A stretch of 64,000 nucleotides of DNA from Helicostylum pulchrum (GCA_025677825.1 JAIXMO010000001.1:62001-126000); one strand, 5' to 3'; positions 46,462-59,986 are shown, counted from the stretch's first letter. Made by a program: numbers and translations. The notes: generated from the sequence alone by a model not told the origin.

Positions 46462-49400
46462 ATGACACAACAAAGTGTCATTGGTGAATTACCATTTAAT
46501 TCTTTAGCGTTTGGAAGACTATTAGTGGATGATTTATACAGTAATATCAATCAAACCGATAATAGTACAGTTTATATCACACCCAGATACAACACAACTG
46601 GAAGAACAGAACTTAAAGTAACAAATACAGCCAACATTTTATATATTTGTTGTTAACGCTAGAAATAGATAGGTGTTTTGTTACCTTTTACTCAAAAGAA
46701 TGATAACCTTACAGCACAAATTGTGTGGGGGTAAAAAAGGAAAACATGTATAAAAAAATTTATGCAAAAACTTAAAAAAAAATTGTTTATTAGTGGTTCT
46801 TCGGCAATTCGAATGGCCGTCAACGATATTAACAGTAGACAAGTTATACCAGGAGCTTACATCACATTAATCGAAAAGGATTCGTTTCCTGATTCGTCAC
46901 TTGATCAAATGTCTGTTACAAATGCAGTATATGCATCCGTTACATTGTTACAACAAGGCGTTATTGGTGTTATTGGAGATATCTCGAGTTCCTGGACCAG
47001 CCTAAGTGCTTTAATGACCTCTACCTTGGAGATTCCACAGTGTTCATTTACCGCTAATGCCAGTAAAAAAAAAAAAAAGTCATGTATTACTGGAGGAGAA
47101 AACTTATATATATTTTTTTGGTAGTTGCTTTTTCAGATAAAACTCAGTACAAGTATTTTTTTAGAACTATACCTACACAGGTTATTATCGCCGATGTCAT
47201 GCTTTCATTTGCATCAAAACAAGGTTGGAACAAGCTGGGTGTTTTATATACAGATGATCCACTTGGTCAACAATGTAAAAAAATATAATATAGAGTTAAA
47301 TATTTTTACTGGTACTTATACACATATATGTAGTCTATCAGCGTGCGTTGATTCAAGCAGGAACCATGAACCTTCATATCATTCAGTACCAATCGATAGC
47401 ATCAACACAAACGTCAGATGACATGATGAACGCTTTAAAAAACATCACGAACGGAGGAGCGCGTATTATAATGGTAGCAGCAACCGCACAACCTCAAATC
47501 AGTATACTGATGCAAGCACAAAAGATGGGACTAATCAATAAAGACTATGTTTGGCTTATGATGGGAGATACTTCGTCCGATTTAGAGCAGACAGTAATTG
47601 AAACCAATCAAAATTATAGTTTGCAGATTGATTATGGCAGTGCATACCAAGGTGTATTCTTTTTTGATAATTGGTTGTCTTTGCATGGCTATCAACCTTT
47701 TGAGACTTTTCTAGACCAATGGGCTACTTTAAACCCTGAAGCGTAAAATAAAATAAAAAGAATAGTCTGGTATATTTTTTAACTGATTAATTTTTTATCT
47801 GTAGATATCCTTATGCTGGTTATAGAAATATTTCGTCTTATGAAGGGTATGTGTGTACGTTTATAAATAAAAAACTAAAAATACTTATTTCTGTGTGTGT
47901 GTAGATTAGCATATTCATGCATGATGATTATGGCAGAAGGATTTGGAAAATTAATTAATAATAGTAAGAATAAGACGGATGAATTAATAAAGTTGGCTAC
48001 CGGTGAATTGGGAGATGAAATGTTACCTTCAGCGTTCAACATTGGATATGTCGGACCTGAAGGCCCGATGAATTATGACTCTAATGGTGACTTGACTACA
48101 GGGTAAACATTTATATATACGTATATATATATATATATATATATATAATAGCCAGTAATAACTCATTTTATACGTGTACTTAGTAACTATCAAGTCTATA
48201 ACTTGCAATTTGGGTCAAAGCAAATTATTGGTAAAAGTACAGGAGGATTTTTAAATATTACTGGTTCACCTATGTTCTTTGACGGTACACACGTGGTAAA
48301 AGTTTACTTTTTGTTTATTATGATTCTTTCTTCTCCTTACCCTTTTATTTAGCCCCCACTTGATTCACCTCCAAGTATACCTTTAAACCCAGATATCACT
48401 TCTCCTATTTCTCATGCAATCTTGGCTTTATCGTCTGCCGGTATACTGTTCTCCATAGTGTGTTTCTTTATTGTATTATTTAATCGCAAGCATGAAGTGT
48501 TTAAAGCATCTAGGTACAGTGTTATTATTTTATTTTACTGCTGCAAACCATTATATTTACTTTGTTTATGGGGGTATTAGTCCACTGTTTTGTTGCTTGG
48601 AACTAGTTGGGTTCGTGTTAACTTATATTTCCGTAATGATGATGATCGGCATACCCACTGAAACCTCTTGTATTGTTACACCAGTTACCTTCAGTCTAGG
48701 TTTCTTGCTTGTATTAGGGTAAAAATGACATGATTATTTTATTTTATTTTAATTAACTTTTTTTATATGTGTGTGTAGAAATATGATTGCTAAGAATTAT
48801 AGAATTTATCGTATCTTTAACAATATATTTATTACAAGAAATGTAATTACAGATAATCATTTGTTACAAACTGTAGCTGGTTTAATAGGCTTAGAAATGG
48901 TAAGTCCTTTTTTTAACACGCAACTGCTTTTTATTAAAAATAATTTTTACCGTAGATTATATTAATTGTTGGTTTGTTGGTGGCTAAACCGGTACCCACG
49001 AAATTTGAAGTGTCGTTCTCTACGCATTATTGGTCTTGTGAACCTCAAGGGAGTAATAAAATTGTGTTTCTAGTATTATCTACAGTCTATGCAGCATTCT
49101 TACTCTTGTTTGCTACCTTCCTTGCATACAAGACACGGTTTGCAGGTAGGCAGTATAACCGGTATAGCGAGTGTAAACAAATGGGATTATCCGTATAGTA
49201 AGTACACACAAATATATATATATATATGAAAAAAAAATTGACTCGGTACTAAAATATTAAAGTGTAGCAATATTTTATTTTCTGCACTGGTTGGTTTTGC
49301 TGTAGTTGTAAACCCTTTAGCAGACTTTTATACCAAATACTATATTGACGTTATTTCAATCTTATGGGCTACCACTTTCTCACTTTTGATCCTGTTCTTA

Positions 49401-50282
49401 CCTAAATTACAGGCATTTTATCGAGTCAAAATGAAAGAAAAGAGAGATGAACAACAGCAAGAAAAGTCAAATAATTCTACGAGTAGACCGTCTGTGTTTT
49501 CGTTCTTAAAGTCATCTCATAATCAAACTTATTTTGATAACCGTACTAGTCACAGTAATTCTCCTGGAATAAGCGAGTTGTTAAGTCTAGAACAAATATT
49601 GGCTTCGGATGAACCTGTATTGGATGACGACGATGATAATAGTTTACGAAGAAGAAAGCCTAGTGCGGTTAGTACGACGCTAGAGAATATCGATGGTGGC
49701 AGTAGTAATTTTATAGAGGTTCATGAAGGTGAAATGCCGATACGAAAAGTGTTTAGATACTTTCCCTTCTTGTCTCAGTGGGAAATGCATTATGTGATGG
49801 TGTTTCCGTGGTTGGGTTACTTTTCTCACTTTTCAGTAAGTGTATATAAGTTTTTTTTTTTTTTGCTGCTGGGAATATACTTTAACCCTTTTTTTTTTTT
49901 TTTACTTTTGTAGAAGTGTGCAAAGAAAGGAACAGTCATGTCTTATCATCATGCATCCGTTTATTCTGCCAAATTAGAAGATTATGTACTCAAAGTACAT
50001 GGTCAAGGGTGGTGCGACATGTATATTCAATTACCAAACTTGAACGCTTTAAATACTTGGGAACAGTGTTTTAATCAAAAGAAACCGGATTATCTTGATT
50101 TCAGAAGGAAACCAATAGAGGAGCCTGCGGCACAACAGGAGGTCTTACAATCGCTGGATATATCTTTGCATCATCCACATGATACCAACATTATGTTGGA
50201 GTCGAGTATGTCACATGATCATTTGTTAAGTAGGAGAATGAGTGATAAATCCGATGAAGCCACAGCAGTCCATACAACTTAA
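46462..50282 (+). CDS. Class C (GABA-B-like) G-protein-coupled receptor
   Basis: Fourteen exons deduced: 46462-46617, 46669-46730, 46794-47062, 47125-47274, 47334-47742, 47805-47846, 47905-48102, 48184-48295, 48353-48513, 48581-48718, 48779-48899, 48956-49197, 49268-49835 and 49914-50282. They give 998 aa. The N-terminal half is a periplasmic-binding-like Venus-flytrap module (IGVLLPFTQKNDNLTAQIVW, GSSAIRMAVNDINS, GVIGDISSSWT). A seven-helix region follows, starting near ILALSSAGILFSIVCFFIVL and including VGFVLTYISVMMMIG and IVFLVLSTVYAAFLLLFA. The long cytoplasmic tail has a PH-like beta segment (YHHASVYSAKLEDYVLKVHG). No signal peptide is seen at the chosen ATG, so an upstream exon may be missing. 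The ligand is unknown. Confidence 0.85.
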
Positions 50283-51123
50283 GAAGAAGAAAGAAAAAAA
50301 AATTGTAATACTATTTAATTATAATAAAGATATTCCACACACATGTATACTAAAAATAAAAATGTAATAACCTCGTGCTGGAAAAAAAGGGATTAATTTT
50401 AAATCTGAGTCATTTTTTTATGTGTACACACTGATTTTCGATTCTTTAAAAGCTAATGGGGTTTGAACATTTTGTTCATAAAGCCTTCTTATTTGAGAAT
50501 GGAAGGTTGGATTGAAATTCAGTTTCTGTTACTGAAAATCCAAAACTATTCGTTCAAAAAATGCTTTTAAAAAAGCTACTAATAAATAGCTCTAGTTTAT
50601 TGTAAAAAAAATTATATTCAAAAATACAAATGGCATAGGATGGAGCAAAGCATCATGGTATACTAACTAATATCACTTATACTAGTAAATAGAGAGCAGC
50701 GAAAGTATACAGAGAAGAAAGCAATAATAAAAAGGCTTACCTATGAATAGTAAATACTATTAGTTTTTGAGTATTACAGAAAATAATTAAATGATATGTA
50801 CCTTTAGAAGTATTATATAGAGCAAAGATGAAGTAGACAGAGAACATATAAGCGGCTAAATAAGAATAATTAGTATTTCATTTGAAGAAGTGTATACATT
50901 TCGTTTTACCTTTTTTTATATCTGAATGTTTCTCTAATTAATAAAACGTATTAGAAAACAGAGTAGCAAAAAAAACGTTTAACTTAACATATAATACACG
51001 TACAGAAGAAAAAAGTTAGTGACCTCGATTTCAGTAACTTTCCCAATTTGAAGATAAAGTCGTAAGTAACACTAAATATTGTAAAAAAAAAGTAGCGTGT
51101 CTAATATAACTTGATAACAATAG
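50283..51123. other. Non-coding sequence 5' of the Fanzor relic
   Basis: AT-rich. No homologous-looking Fanzor N-terminal coding sequence is found here in any frame, suggesting 5' truncation. Confidence 0.4.
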
Positions 51124-51875
51124 GGCTCGAGATTTGTTTACTTTACCTGATAGAATGAACAAGATCTTCATCAATGAAGTCAAGGCAGACGGATATACTT
51201 GTCAATTTACCTTTGCTAGAGGCAAAACGGAACAAACCCCGATGGTGAAGCTTGAGTTGCAATATTTCTCACAAGAGGGAATCAATCTTTACTTTAGGCC
51301 TTGTACCGTAGATCCAGGTAGAAGTCAAGTTTTTACCAGCTATCATGACAATGGCCAAATACGTAGAATGTCTACCAAAGAGTATTATTCGTTTGGAGGT
51401 ACGCTTTCAAGAATGAGATCACAAGATCGGATTAAAATAAGAATAGGAATAAAAACTATTGAGAACAATAAACCATCGCCAAAGACAACCAATGTGACAA
51501 GATACCAAGATCACGTAGCTTACTTACTTTTAATAATGGATGTCTTGTTAGAATTCTATGGTTTCAATACTTGTGAAAATAGATGGCTGAACTATCTTGC
51601 GAAACAAAAAGCAAAGGAAGAAGCTGTAAATATTTTTATAAATGGCATCATTCAATTGGTATAAATTAATTGCTTTAACTTAGGTTTGCAATCAATGCAA
51701 AAATAGGACCAACCAGTCTCTTCCCAGAAATTTCAAAGTTCTCCGTTGCACCACTTGCGAAACACTGTTATGGAATCGTGACACAAACGCTGCTCGAAAC
51801 ATGTGGGACATATCCTCGTCAATCTGGACAGGAGATGGAAGGCCCGAAATATTTTGCCGGCGACAACAACAATAA
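51124..51875 (+). pseudogene. Degenerate Fanzor (TnpB-like RNA-guided nuclease) C-terminal part
   Basis: The first open stretch (to 51658) reads RMNKIFINEVKADGYTCQFT and then CTVDPGRSQVFTSY, a RuvC-I motif with the Asp codon at 51311-51313, followed by STKEYYSFGG, typical of fungal Fanzors. A frame change at 51659-51683, either a 25-nt intron or indel damage, leads into the zinc-ribbon/RuvC-III block: CNQCKNR, RCTTCETLLWNRDTNAARNM (Asp codon 51780-51782). The segment expected between them, with RuvC-II Glu, appears deleted. The N-terminal REC/wedge region and an ATG are absent. Intact Fanzors use an omega RNA to cut DNA; this copy is probably inactive. OrfB_Zn_ribbon identity is strong. Confidence 0.78.
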
Positions 51876-52375
51876 CCAACAACAACAACCAACAAAAAAA
51901 ATTACAACGCCAATTTTAATGTGGGCTTAAAGGTATTACACAACCAAAAGGATACGTAAAATCAACCATTGGTCAAAATATTTTTTTCTGATAATTCCTT
52001 CCAAAAATAGGTCTTTCCCACCATGCATGTATGTGTACACAATCTAATTTAAAAGTCAGGATCAAAAAGGATCAGATAATATGTATAATCAGAGATAACT
52101 GATTATCATTGGCTAGATGAACTAGATCTGATAAGACAAGGGTAACAAAAAATTTTATATTATTTCACTATAAAAAGTTTATTATTGTACAAGGTTTAAG
52201 AAAAAATAAAAAGAAGGGGGAGAAGGGATTTTGTTGTTGTTGTTGTTAAAATGCAAGATATGTAAAAAAAGAAAGAGAGATATATAATTAAGCAATGCAT
52301 GTGTATGTAGTTTTTTTGGTTTTTCTGAAAGGAGAGGGGGAGGGGGTATATGTAAAAATGATGAGTATTTTTTTT
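51876..52375. other. Sequence 3' of the Fanzor relic
   Basis: Starts with CAA/CAACAACC repeats and continues AT-rich. In Fanzor loci the guide RNA overlaps or follows the 3' end of the ORF, so any omega RNA remnant would be expected here. I see no confident structure. Confidence 0.35.
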
Positions 52376-52807
52376 TTAAAGAATATTCTTTGTCCAACTT
52401 GATAATAAGATGGGAGCAGGGTTTAATTTCTTTTCTTTTTGCTGATAAAAATGTTGGTAGACAGAATCAGGGGAAGAAGGATCAAGTTGAAATACAGGTA
52501 CTTCTTTAAATGATGCAATAGAAGATAGAGATGGTGATAGAGAAACAGTAGATGAAGACGATGCTGTTAAAGTAGGTGAAGGTGATGAGCGAGGAAAGTC
52601 TTTTAATTCCGCGTAGTCATAGCCTAATAATGGGTGGTGGTTTAAAGCGTCTGACCTCAAACAATCTTCAGAACAATATAAAGAGTTCTACATAATAAAG
52701 TTTTTATTTAGTTGCACTGTAAAGTATACATAAAAAAAGTATAAAAAACTTACAGAAAAGGGACTGATTGCGTTGTCACAGAATGTACACCAGTTAAGAT
52801 CGCTCAT
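52376..52807 (-). CDS. ECL1-like zinc-binding protein
   Basis: Two exons (52807-52754, 52687-52376), 121 aa. The N-terminus carries a compact Cys motif, MSDLNWCTFCDNAI then SLYCSEDCLRSDA, matching the ECL1/2/3 family (PF12855; fission yeast Ecl1 extends chronological lifespan on overexpression). The rest is Ser/Pro-rich and disordered (SSPSPTLTASSSSTVSLSPS). Family members are induced by starvation and stress; regulation here is not visible. The intron is phase 0 with a GTAAGT donor. Confidence 0.75.
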
Positions 52808-53095
52808 AATTATTTAAATAGGTGCGTACTAAGAAGAAGAAAAAAAGAGAGTTTAAAGAAGAAAAAAGATGGAAATTATCTGCGACTATTTATAAAAGAA
52901 AAAAAAAAAGGGCTTGACTCGGGTCCCTTTTTTGTCTGTGCCCCTTTCAGTTACAATAAAACACAGAAAAGTGGTATTTTGATTGGATAACGATGACGGA
53001 ACAAGGAAGGGGGATGATAGGAAATTTTATAATTTTATTTTCGCAGCCTTTATTAATCCACGTGCATATAAAATAAACTACTTTACCCCAATTTT

Positions 53096-54775
<1,680 letters not shown>

Positions 54776-54902
54776 TTTAAATATAACAGTGAAAAAGAAA
54801 AGAGGTTTTTACAGCAACAACAACGTATATTTATATTAAAGTCACAACAGTTTTTTATTTTTACAAAAAAAAATTTTTTTTACAAGACATTTTTTTTTTT
54901 TT

Positions 54903-57560
54903 TTACTTTAAAGTAATAGGCTTGAGGTTCCAAATTTTATCAGCATATTCACGGGTAGCACGATCAGAAGAAAAGAAACCCATACCAGCTGTACACAAAA
55001 TGGACTTTTGAGCCCAAGTAGTAGTATCCTTAAACAAGGCATCGACACGATCATGAGCATCCAAGTACTGTTCAAAGTCAGCCGAGATCAAATAATAATC
55101 ACCACCGTACGTCAACGTATTAATCAAGGGACCAAACACAGAAGCAGTTTCAAACCCACCAAATTCACCAGACTGAATTGCATGAAGTACCACTTGAAGG
55201 TTAGGATCAATAGGGACGCCATGGTATTTTTGACGATGACGGATATCAGCTACTTGATCTGACAATGTACCAAACATGAAAATGTTTTCAGCTCCAATTT
55301 CATCACGGATCTCAATATTGGCACCGTCCACTGTACCCAAGATCAACCCACCGTTTAATACGAATTTCATGTTGGAGGTACCGGATGCTTCCGTACCAGC
55401 CGTAGAGATGTGTTGAGACAAGTCAGAGGCAGGCACGATGATTTCAGCAAGTGATACGTTGTAATCAGGGATATAGACCACCTTTAATAAATCATTGATA
55501 CTGTCATCGTTATTGACAACTTGAGCAACTGTAGTGATCAACTTGATGACCATCTTGGCAATGTAATAACCGGGAGCTGATTTACCGCCAAAGATAACTA
55601 CACGAGGTACCAGATCCTTACGTTCTTGTTCAGATAATAATTGAATGTTCTTGTATCGATAGATGACACTCAAGATGTTCATAAATTGACGCTTGTATTC
55701 GTGAATACGTTTTACTTGAATATCAAATAAAGCATGAGGATCTACGGTAATATCCAAGTTGCGCTTAATCCAATCAGCTAAACGAATCTTGTTTTGCAAC
55801 TTGACATTCATCCATTTCTTCTGGAAGGCGGTATCTTCAGCATGCTTTTTAAGGGCCTTTAATTCATCTAAATGAGTCACCCATTTCTCAGACCCCAAAG
55901 TCTCTGTGATCAAGTTACGGAGCATAGGGTTTGCTTGATACAACCAACGACGAGGAGTAATACCATTGGTGATATTGATAAACTTGTCAGGACCATAGTA
56001 CTTAATAAACTCGCTAAACAATTCAGTCTTGATCAATTCGGAATGAAGCGCAGCAACACCGTTGACAGTATGAGACCCGACAACAGCTAAATAAGCCATA
56101 CGTACTTGTTGCGGGTTACTTTCTTCAATAATGGAAACTCGGTTCAACATATCACGGTCGTTTTGAAAGACCTTTTCAAACTTTTGCAAGAAGAATAAGT
56201 TGATGTCGTACACGATTTGCATATGACGCGGTAAGATCTTTTCCATCATTGGCACGGACCAACATTCAAGCGCTTCAGGTAACACGGTATGGTTGGTGAA
56301 GGCAAATACGCGAGTAACAATGTCCCATGCATCGTCCCATTCAAGTCCCTCAATATCGATCAAGATACGCTGTAATTCGGGAATGGCTAAAGTAGGATGC
56401 GTGTCGTTTAATTGAACTGCGACTTTATCAGGGAAATCCTTCCATGCAGAGTTGGTGTGCTTGAAGCGGTGAATGATATCTTGCAACGAGGCACTGACAA
56501 AAAAGTACTCTTGTTTCAAGCGAAGTTCTTTACCCACGTTATGGTTATCGTTAGGGTACAAGACAGAAGTCAAGTTTTCAGCTTTGGTTTGGTCAGCAAC
56601 AGAACGTTCATAGTCACCATCATTGAAAGATGCAAAATCAAATGTTTTAAGTGGTTTAGAGGACCAAAGACGGATGTTTCCGCAACCCTTTGTTCCGAAA
56701 CCGGGAATAGGTACGTCATAGGCCATGGCTTGTACCCTATCAGCTCCCTCCCAGGACATACGCGATTCACCCTTTTCATTTACCTTTGTAGCAACGTATC
56801 CGTAAAACTGAACTTCGTATTTAATATCGGAACGGGGGAACTCCCAAGGATTACCGTTAGAATTCAACCAATAATCAGGCATTTCGGTTTGATAGCCCTC
56901 GCTGTTGATGATCTGCTTAAAGATACCATACTGATAACGCAGACCATAACCCCAGGTAGGATAATCTAATGTGGCAGCAGCGTCCATATAACAAGCAGCT
57001 AATCTACCTAAACCACCGTTACCCAAAGCAGCATCACGTTCTTGTTCCAAAAGATCTTCGAGGTTAAAGCCTAGATCCTTGACACTCTGCTTATAGTTGT
57101 CCTTGGCTTGCAAACAGTATAATGCGTTATCAAGTGCTCGACCAATTAAGAATTCCATAGAGAGGTAGTAGCATCTCTTGGGGTTTTGGTCGTGGATGGC
57201 TTCTTGAGTCAGGTTCCAGTCTTGCAAGAGACGGTCACGGACAGTGTGTGCAGTGGCTTGATAGACAGCAAGGTTATCAAGGTTGTAAGGGTTACGACAC
57301 ACGGTCTCCAGTGTTTGTTGAACAATGTCTTTTTTAATGGACTCGATATCGTTTTTCTTGGGCTCCAAGTGTGATTTCCATTCGTTGAGTGCAGGTGCAG
57401 GTAATTTGATGTGCTTGGAACCGACAAGTGTAGGAACACTGGTGGGAGTGACGGGTTCGGTGTTGGGTTCGGCGACGTGGATAACTACGTTGGTTAACCG
57501 ACGCGTTAGTTTTGGCATAGACAGGCGTCTAGGTCTTTCGGAAGTAGGTGTTGTACTCAT
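54903..57560 (-). CDS. GPH1: Glycogen phosphorylase
   Basis: Single exon, 885 aa, full family length. Catalytic-domain landmarks: GNGGLGRLAACYMDAAATLD, GYGLRYQYGIFKQ, NDTHPTLAIPELQRIL and the PLP site EASGTSNMKFVLNGG with the Schiff-base Lys at residue 732. It releases glucose-1-phosphate from glycogen in the cytosol. The N-terminus has RPRRLSMPKLTRRLT, a strong RRxS cAMP-dependent kinase consensus plus a second RRLT site, in the position where fungal and animal phosphorylases are activated by phosphorylation. Intronless with C-ending codon bias, suggesting high expression. A tract of T/A runs separates it from MSI1 on the same strand. Confidence 0.97.
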   Translation of the reverse strand: MSTTPTSERPRRLSMPKLTRRLTNVVIHVAEPNTEPVTPTSVPTLVGSKHIKLPAPALNEWKSHLEPKKNDIESIKKDIVQQTLETVCRNPYNLDNLAVYQATAHTVRDRLLQDWNLTQEAIHDQNPKRCYYLSMEFLIGRALDNALYCLQAKDNYKQSVKDLGFNLEDLLEQERDAALGNGGLGRLAACYMDAAATLDYPTWGYGLRYQYGIFKQIINSEGYQTEMPDYWLNSNGNPWEFPRSDIKYEVQFYGYVATKVNEKGESRMSWEGADRVQAMAYDVPIPGFGTKGCGNIRLWSSKPLKTFDFASFNDGDYERSVADQTKAENLTSVLYPNDNHNVGKELRLKQEYFFVSASLQDIIHRFKHTNSAWKDFPDKVAVQLNDTHPTLAIPELQRILIDIEGLEWDDAWDIVTRVFAFTNHTVLPEALECWSVPMMEKILPRHMQIVYDINLFFLQKFEKVFQNDRDMLNRVSIIEESNPQQVRMAYLAVVGSHTVNGVAALHSELIKTELFSEFIKYYGPDKFINITNGITPRRWLYQANPMLRNLITETLGSEKWVTHLDELKALKKHAEDTAFQKKWMNVKLQNKIRLADWIKRNLDITVDPHALFDIQVKRIHEYKRQFMNILSVIYRYKNIQLLSEQERKDLVPRVVIFGGKSAPGYYIAKMVIKLITTVAQVVNNDDSINDLLKVVYIPDYNVSLAEIIVPASDLSQHISTAGTEASGTSNMKFVLNGGLILGTVDGANIEIRDEIGAENIFMFGTLSDQVADIRHRQKYHGVPIDPNLQVVLHAIQSGEFGGFETASVFGPLINTLTYGGDYYLISADFEQYLDAHDRVDALFKDTTTWAQKSILCTAGMGFFSSDRATREYADKIWNLKPITLK

Positions 57561-58146
57561 ACTTTTTCTTTTTTGAAGTAAAGAAAAAAAAAGGGTAAAA
57601 AGAGTCTATGGTCTTTTTTTTTTTTTTCGTCTTTATCGGTTTTTTTTTAAAAGCGGGGACTATAATAAAGATCAGGTCAGCTGAAGCATTTTGGTGATTC
57701 CCACGAGCAAAAAAAAATATATCCTAAACAAAAAAGGGTCCTCCTTTGGGGATTTTAACTCTTTTGTAGTATTAGAAACAAACAATTACTCTTTCTCCCC
57801 AAAAAATATACAGCAATCTAATCACAGAAATGTCTCATGCGGGTGGCCCTTTTTGTTATTGTTATTGCGTTCTTTAAGGGTTTTTTTAAAAAAAGAATAT
57901 GCGACAAAAGGGTTTTTTGATTTCCCATTTACAATTATGCGCTGATGTCTTTAGATCGATAACAGAATAAAACCCCGGGTGATACAAACAAAACTATCAA
58001 AAAAAGAAAAAATCTGCGTGGTTGTTCTGGACTGTCTGTCCCCCTTTTTTTCAAAATGGTAATGAGAGACTTCTTTTTTATTATTATTAAGGTTACTGTA
58101 ATCTTGTACAATCTATTGTTCAATACTGTAGTTATTATTTATTTTT
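57561..58146. other. Upstream region of glycogen phosphorylase
   Basis: Poly-T/A-rich, with no supported gene. Presumably holds the phosphorylase promoter. Confidence 0.4.
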
Positions 58147-58174
58147 AAAAAGATACAATCTATTGTATCTTTTT
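58147..58174. repeat. AT-rich perfect inverted repeat
   Basis: AAAAAGATACAA (58147-58158), loop TCTA, TTGTATCTTTTT (58163-58174). It could extrude as a hairpin. It lies in non-coding sequence. Confidence 0.65.
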
Positions 58175-59259
58175 TTATTTATTTGACACAGTTAAACAAA
58201 AATATCATTTTAACACACCCAAAGATTTAAATTATGCTAGCTTGTAACACTTGCTTTTTTATGCACGGTAAATAATTGGTATTCCGATATAAAGAGAGAA
58301 ATGAACTGATTTACTGATGGTATGCACTGATACCGTAACTGAATTATTCAAAACAAAAAGCTCAAAAAAAAAATAAAAAAATAAGAGTTATATGCTTACA
58401 CGCGTGGTGCGAACTGTTCCTTGCGGGCTATTGAGCGGGTTAGTAAAAAGGTTTTAAAAAAGTACATCGCAACGTAAAAAGAACTGCTCCCATCACGTTG
58501 GGCTAAATACTACGTGAATGCTTTTAACTTTTATCAAAGAAGTGAGAGGATCCAACTCTTATTACCTTTCATGTGCAAACAAGAAATATTATAATAAAGA
58601 CTTCCAAGTTGTTATTATGCAGCTTTGCCAAGTTTTCTACATATGTCCGAGCGGTTGTACATAAAACAAATAAATACATGCGTTAAAAGGACTTGAAACA
58701 TACCTTCCCCCAAAGTAGTTAATCAACTAAACAGGTATTTTCTATAACCTTGTACGAAAAAAACTCATACTAGCTGATGAAGCTTTGCAGATATTTAGAT
58801 TAATGCTGGGATGAGAGACATTATGAAACTTGTTGTTGGTTTGCTGGACGAAATACCTCATTAATACATTTTTTTTATTATTTTCAAAGTACAAAACCCG
58901 ATTCTTTCTCGACATTGAGTAACATGGCAGGGATTCAGAACATTTAGCTTGGTTCAAACAGTAGTACAATGCTGGGAAAATACATCATAAGCAAATTGAC
59001 GGGTTAATTATCAGTTACCAATATTATCACATTCTTTTTTTAGATAAGGGTTCCAGATAAAGAGTTATAAGTTCGATCAGGTAAGAAGACGCTGATTTTT
59101 AAATAATTATAATTGAAAGAGAGATTTTATCGTACCTTAGCTTGTTCTATCCCAATCTCTTTTAAAAAGAAAAAAACAGGTATCAACAAACATTGCCATA
59201 TCCTAAATGGTTACACCATCTACAAGCACTACAAATCCCCAAAAAACACAAAAAGATGT
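58175..59259. other. Intergenic region 3' of tRNA-Ser
   Basis: AT-rich. A minus-strand frame at 58742-58969 (RKNRVLYFENNKKNVLMRYF) is open but unrecognised. No firm feature. Confidence 0.35.
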
Positions 59260-59341
59260 CGTCGCCTGCAGGATTTGAACCTGCGCACGCAGAGCGTATA
59301 TGATTTCTAGTCATACTCCTTAACCACTCGGACAAAGCGAC
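59260..59341 (-). tRNA. tRNA-Ser (anticodon AGA)
   Basis: 82 nt including discriminator G. Acceptor 5' GTCGCTT pairs with 3' AGGCGAC (one G-T). The D-arm contains the A-box-like TCCGAGTGGTTAAGGA. The anticodon arm is TATGA / CTAGAAA / TCATA with anticodon AGA. A long class II variable arm (CGCTCTGCGTG) identifies Ser. The T-arm is GCAGG TTCAAAT CCTGC. A TTTTT Pol III terminator follows on the minus strand. No intron. The CCA end is not encoded, as expected for a eukaryote. Confidence 0.93.
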
Positions 59342-59791
59342 TTTTTGATGATTTTGTAACCAAAATATTTGTAATATAGCAAATATAAAACGCAAATCAC
59401 GTGAAAAGCACGTGTAAAAGATGTGATTGGTTAATGCGCCTGTTATTTTTGATCTTCGAATGCATGAGAAGTAGTGTTCACAACTTAAACAATCGTTCTT
59501 TTCTAATATCACAGCTTAAATAATCGTTTTATTCTGAGCTTCATACTTTTTTAAAATAAAAGCTGTAAATCTTATTGATTACTTAAGTGAGAAAAGTAAA
59601 ACTAAGAATAGCTAGTTATGCAAGAAGAGACATGTTCACTCTATGATATGTTTATTTACATAAACATATTTTAAAAAATGTAGAGAAGTTTTATAACTGA
59701 TTAAGCACTTTATTCCAACTGGTGCTTACTCGAAAATTACTAGCGGCTATTATAGAAGTCCCTAACTATTTTACTTACTGCATCACTAAAT

Positions 59792-59986
59792 ATGTCATTT
59801 ACGGTGTCCTTTACTTCTTTTTCAATCACTGCCGCTAAAAATAAACGTCTGGTAGCAAAAACAATGAATATCTGTAAAAACTGTTATATTTTAAGCGGGA
59901 TAACTGGTGGATATGACCTAAGCTGTAAAAATCCAAATATTGAAGATGTACAGCAACTTGTTAGTAAAATTAAAAGGAATTCTTAG
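59792..59986 (+). other. Unrecognised 64-aa ORF
   Basis: ATG-started frame reading MSFTVSFTSFSITAAKNKRL, MNICKNCYILSGITGGYDLS and ending LVSKIKRNS, with a Cys-x2-Cys pair. No family recognised and no support beyond composition; it could be an element relic. Confidence 0.25.

Noticed and set aside
48120..48150. (TA)n tract as a possible regulatory element
   Set aside because: Simple microsatellite inside a GPCR intron, with no further structure.
56412..56969. 185-aa plus-strand ORF antisense to glycogen phosphorylase
   Set aside because: Overlaps highly conserved phosphorylase sequence; no independent domain.
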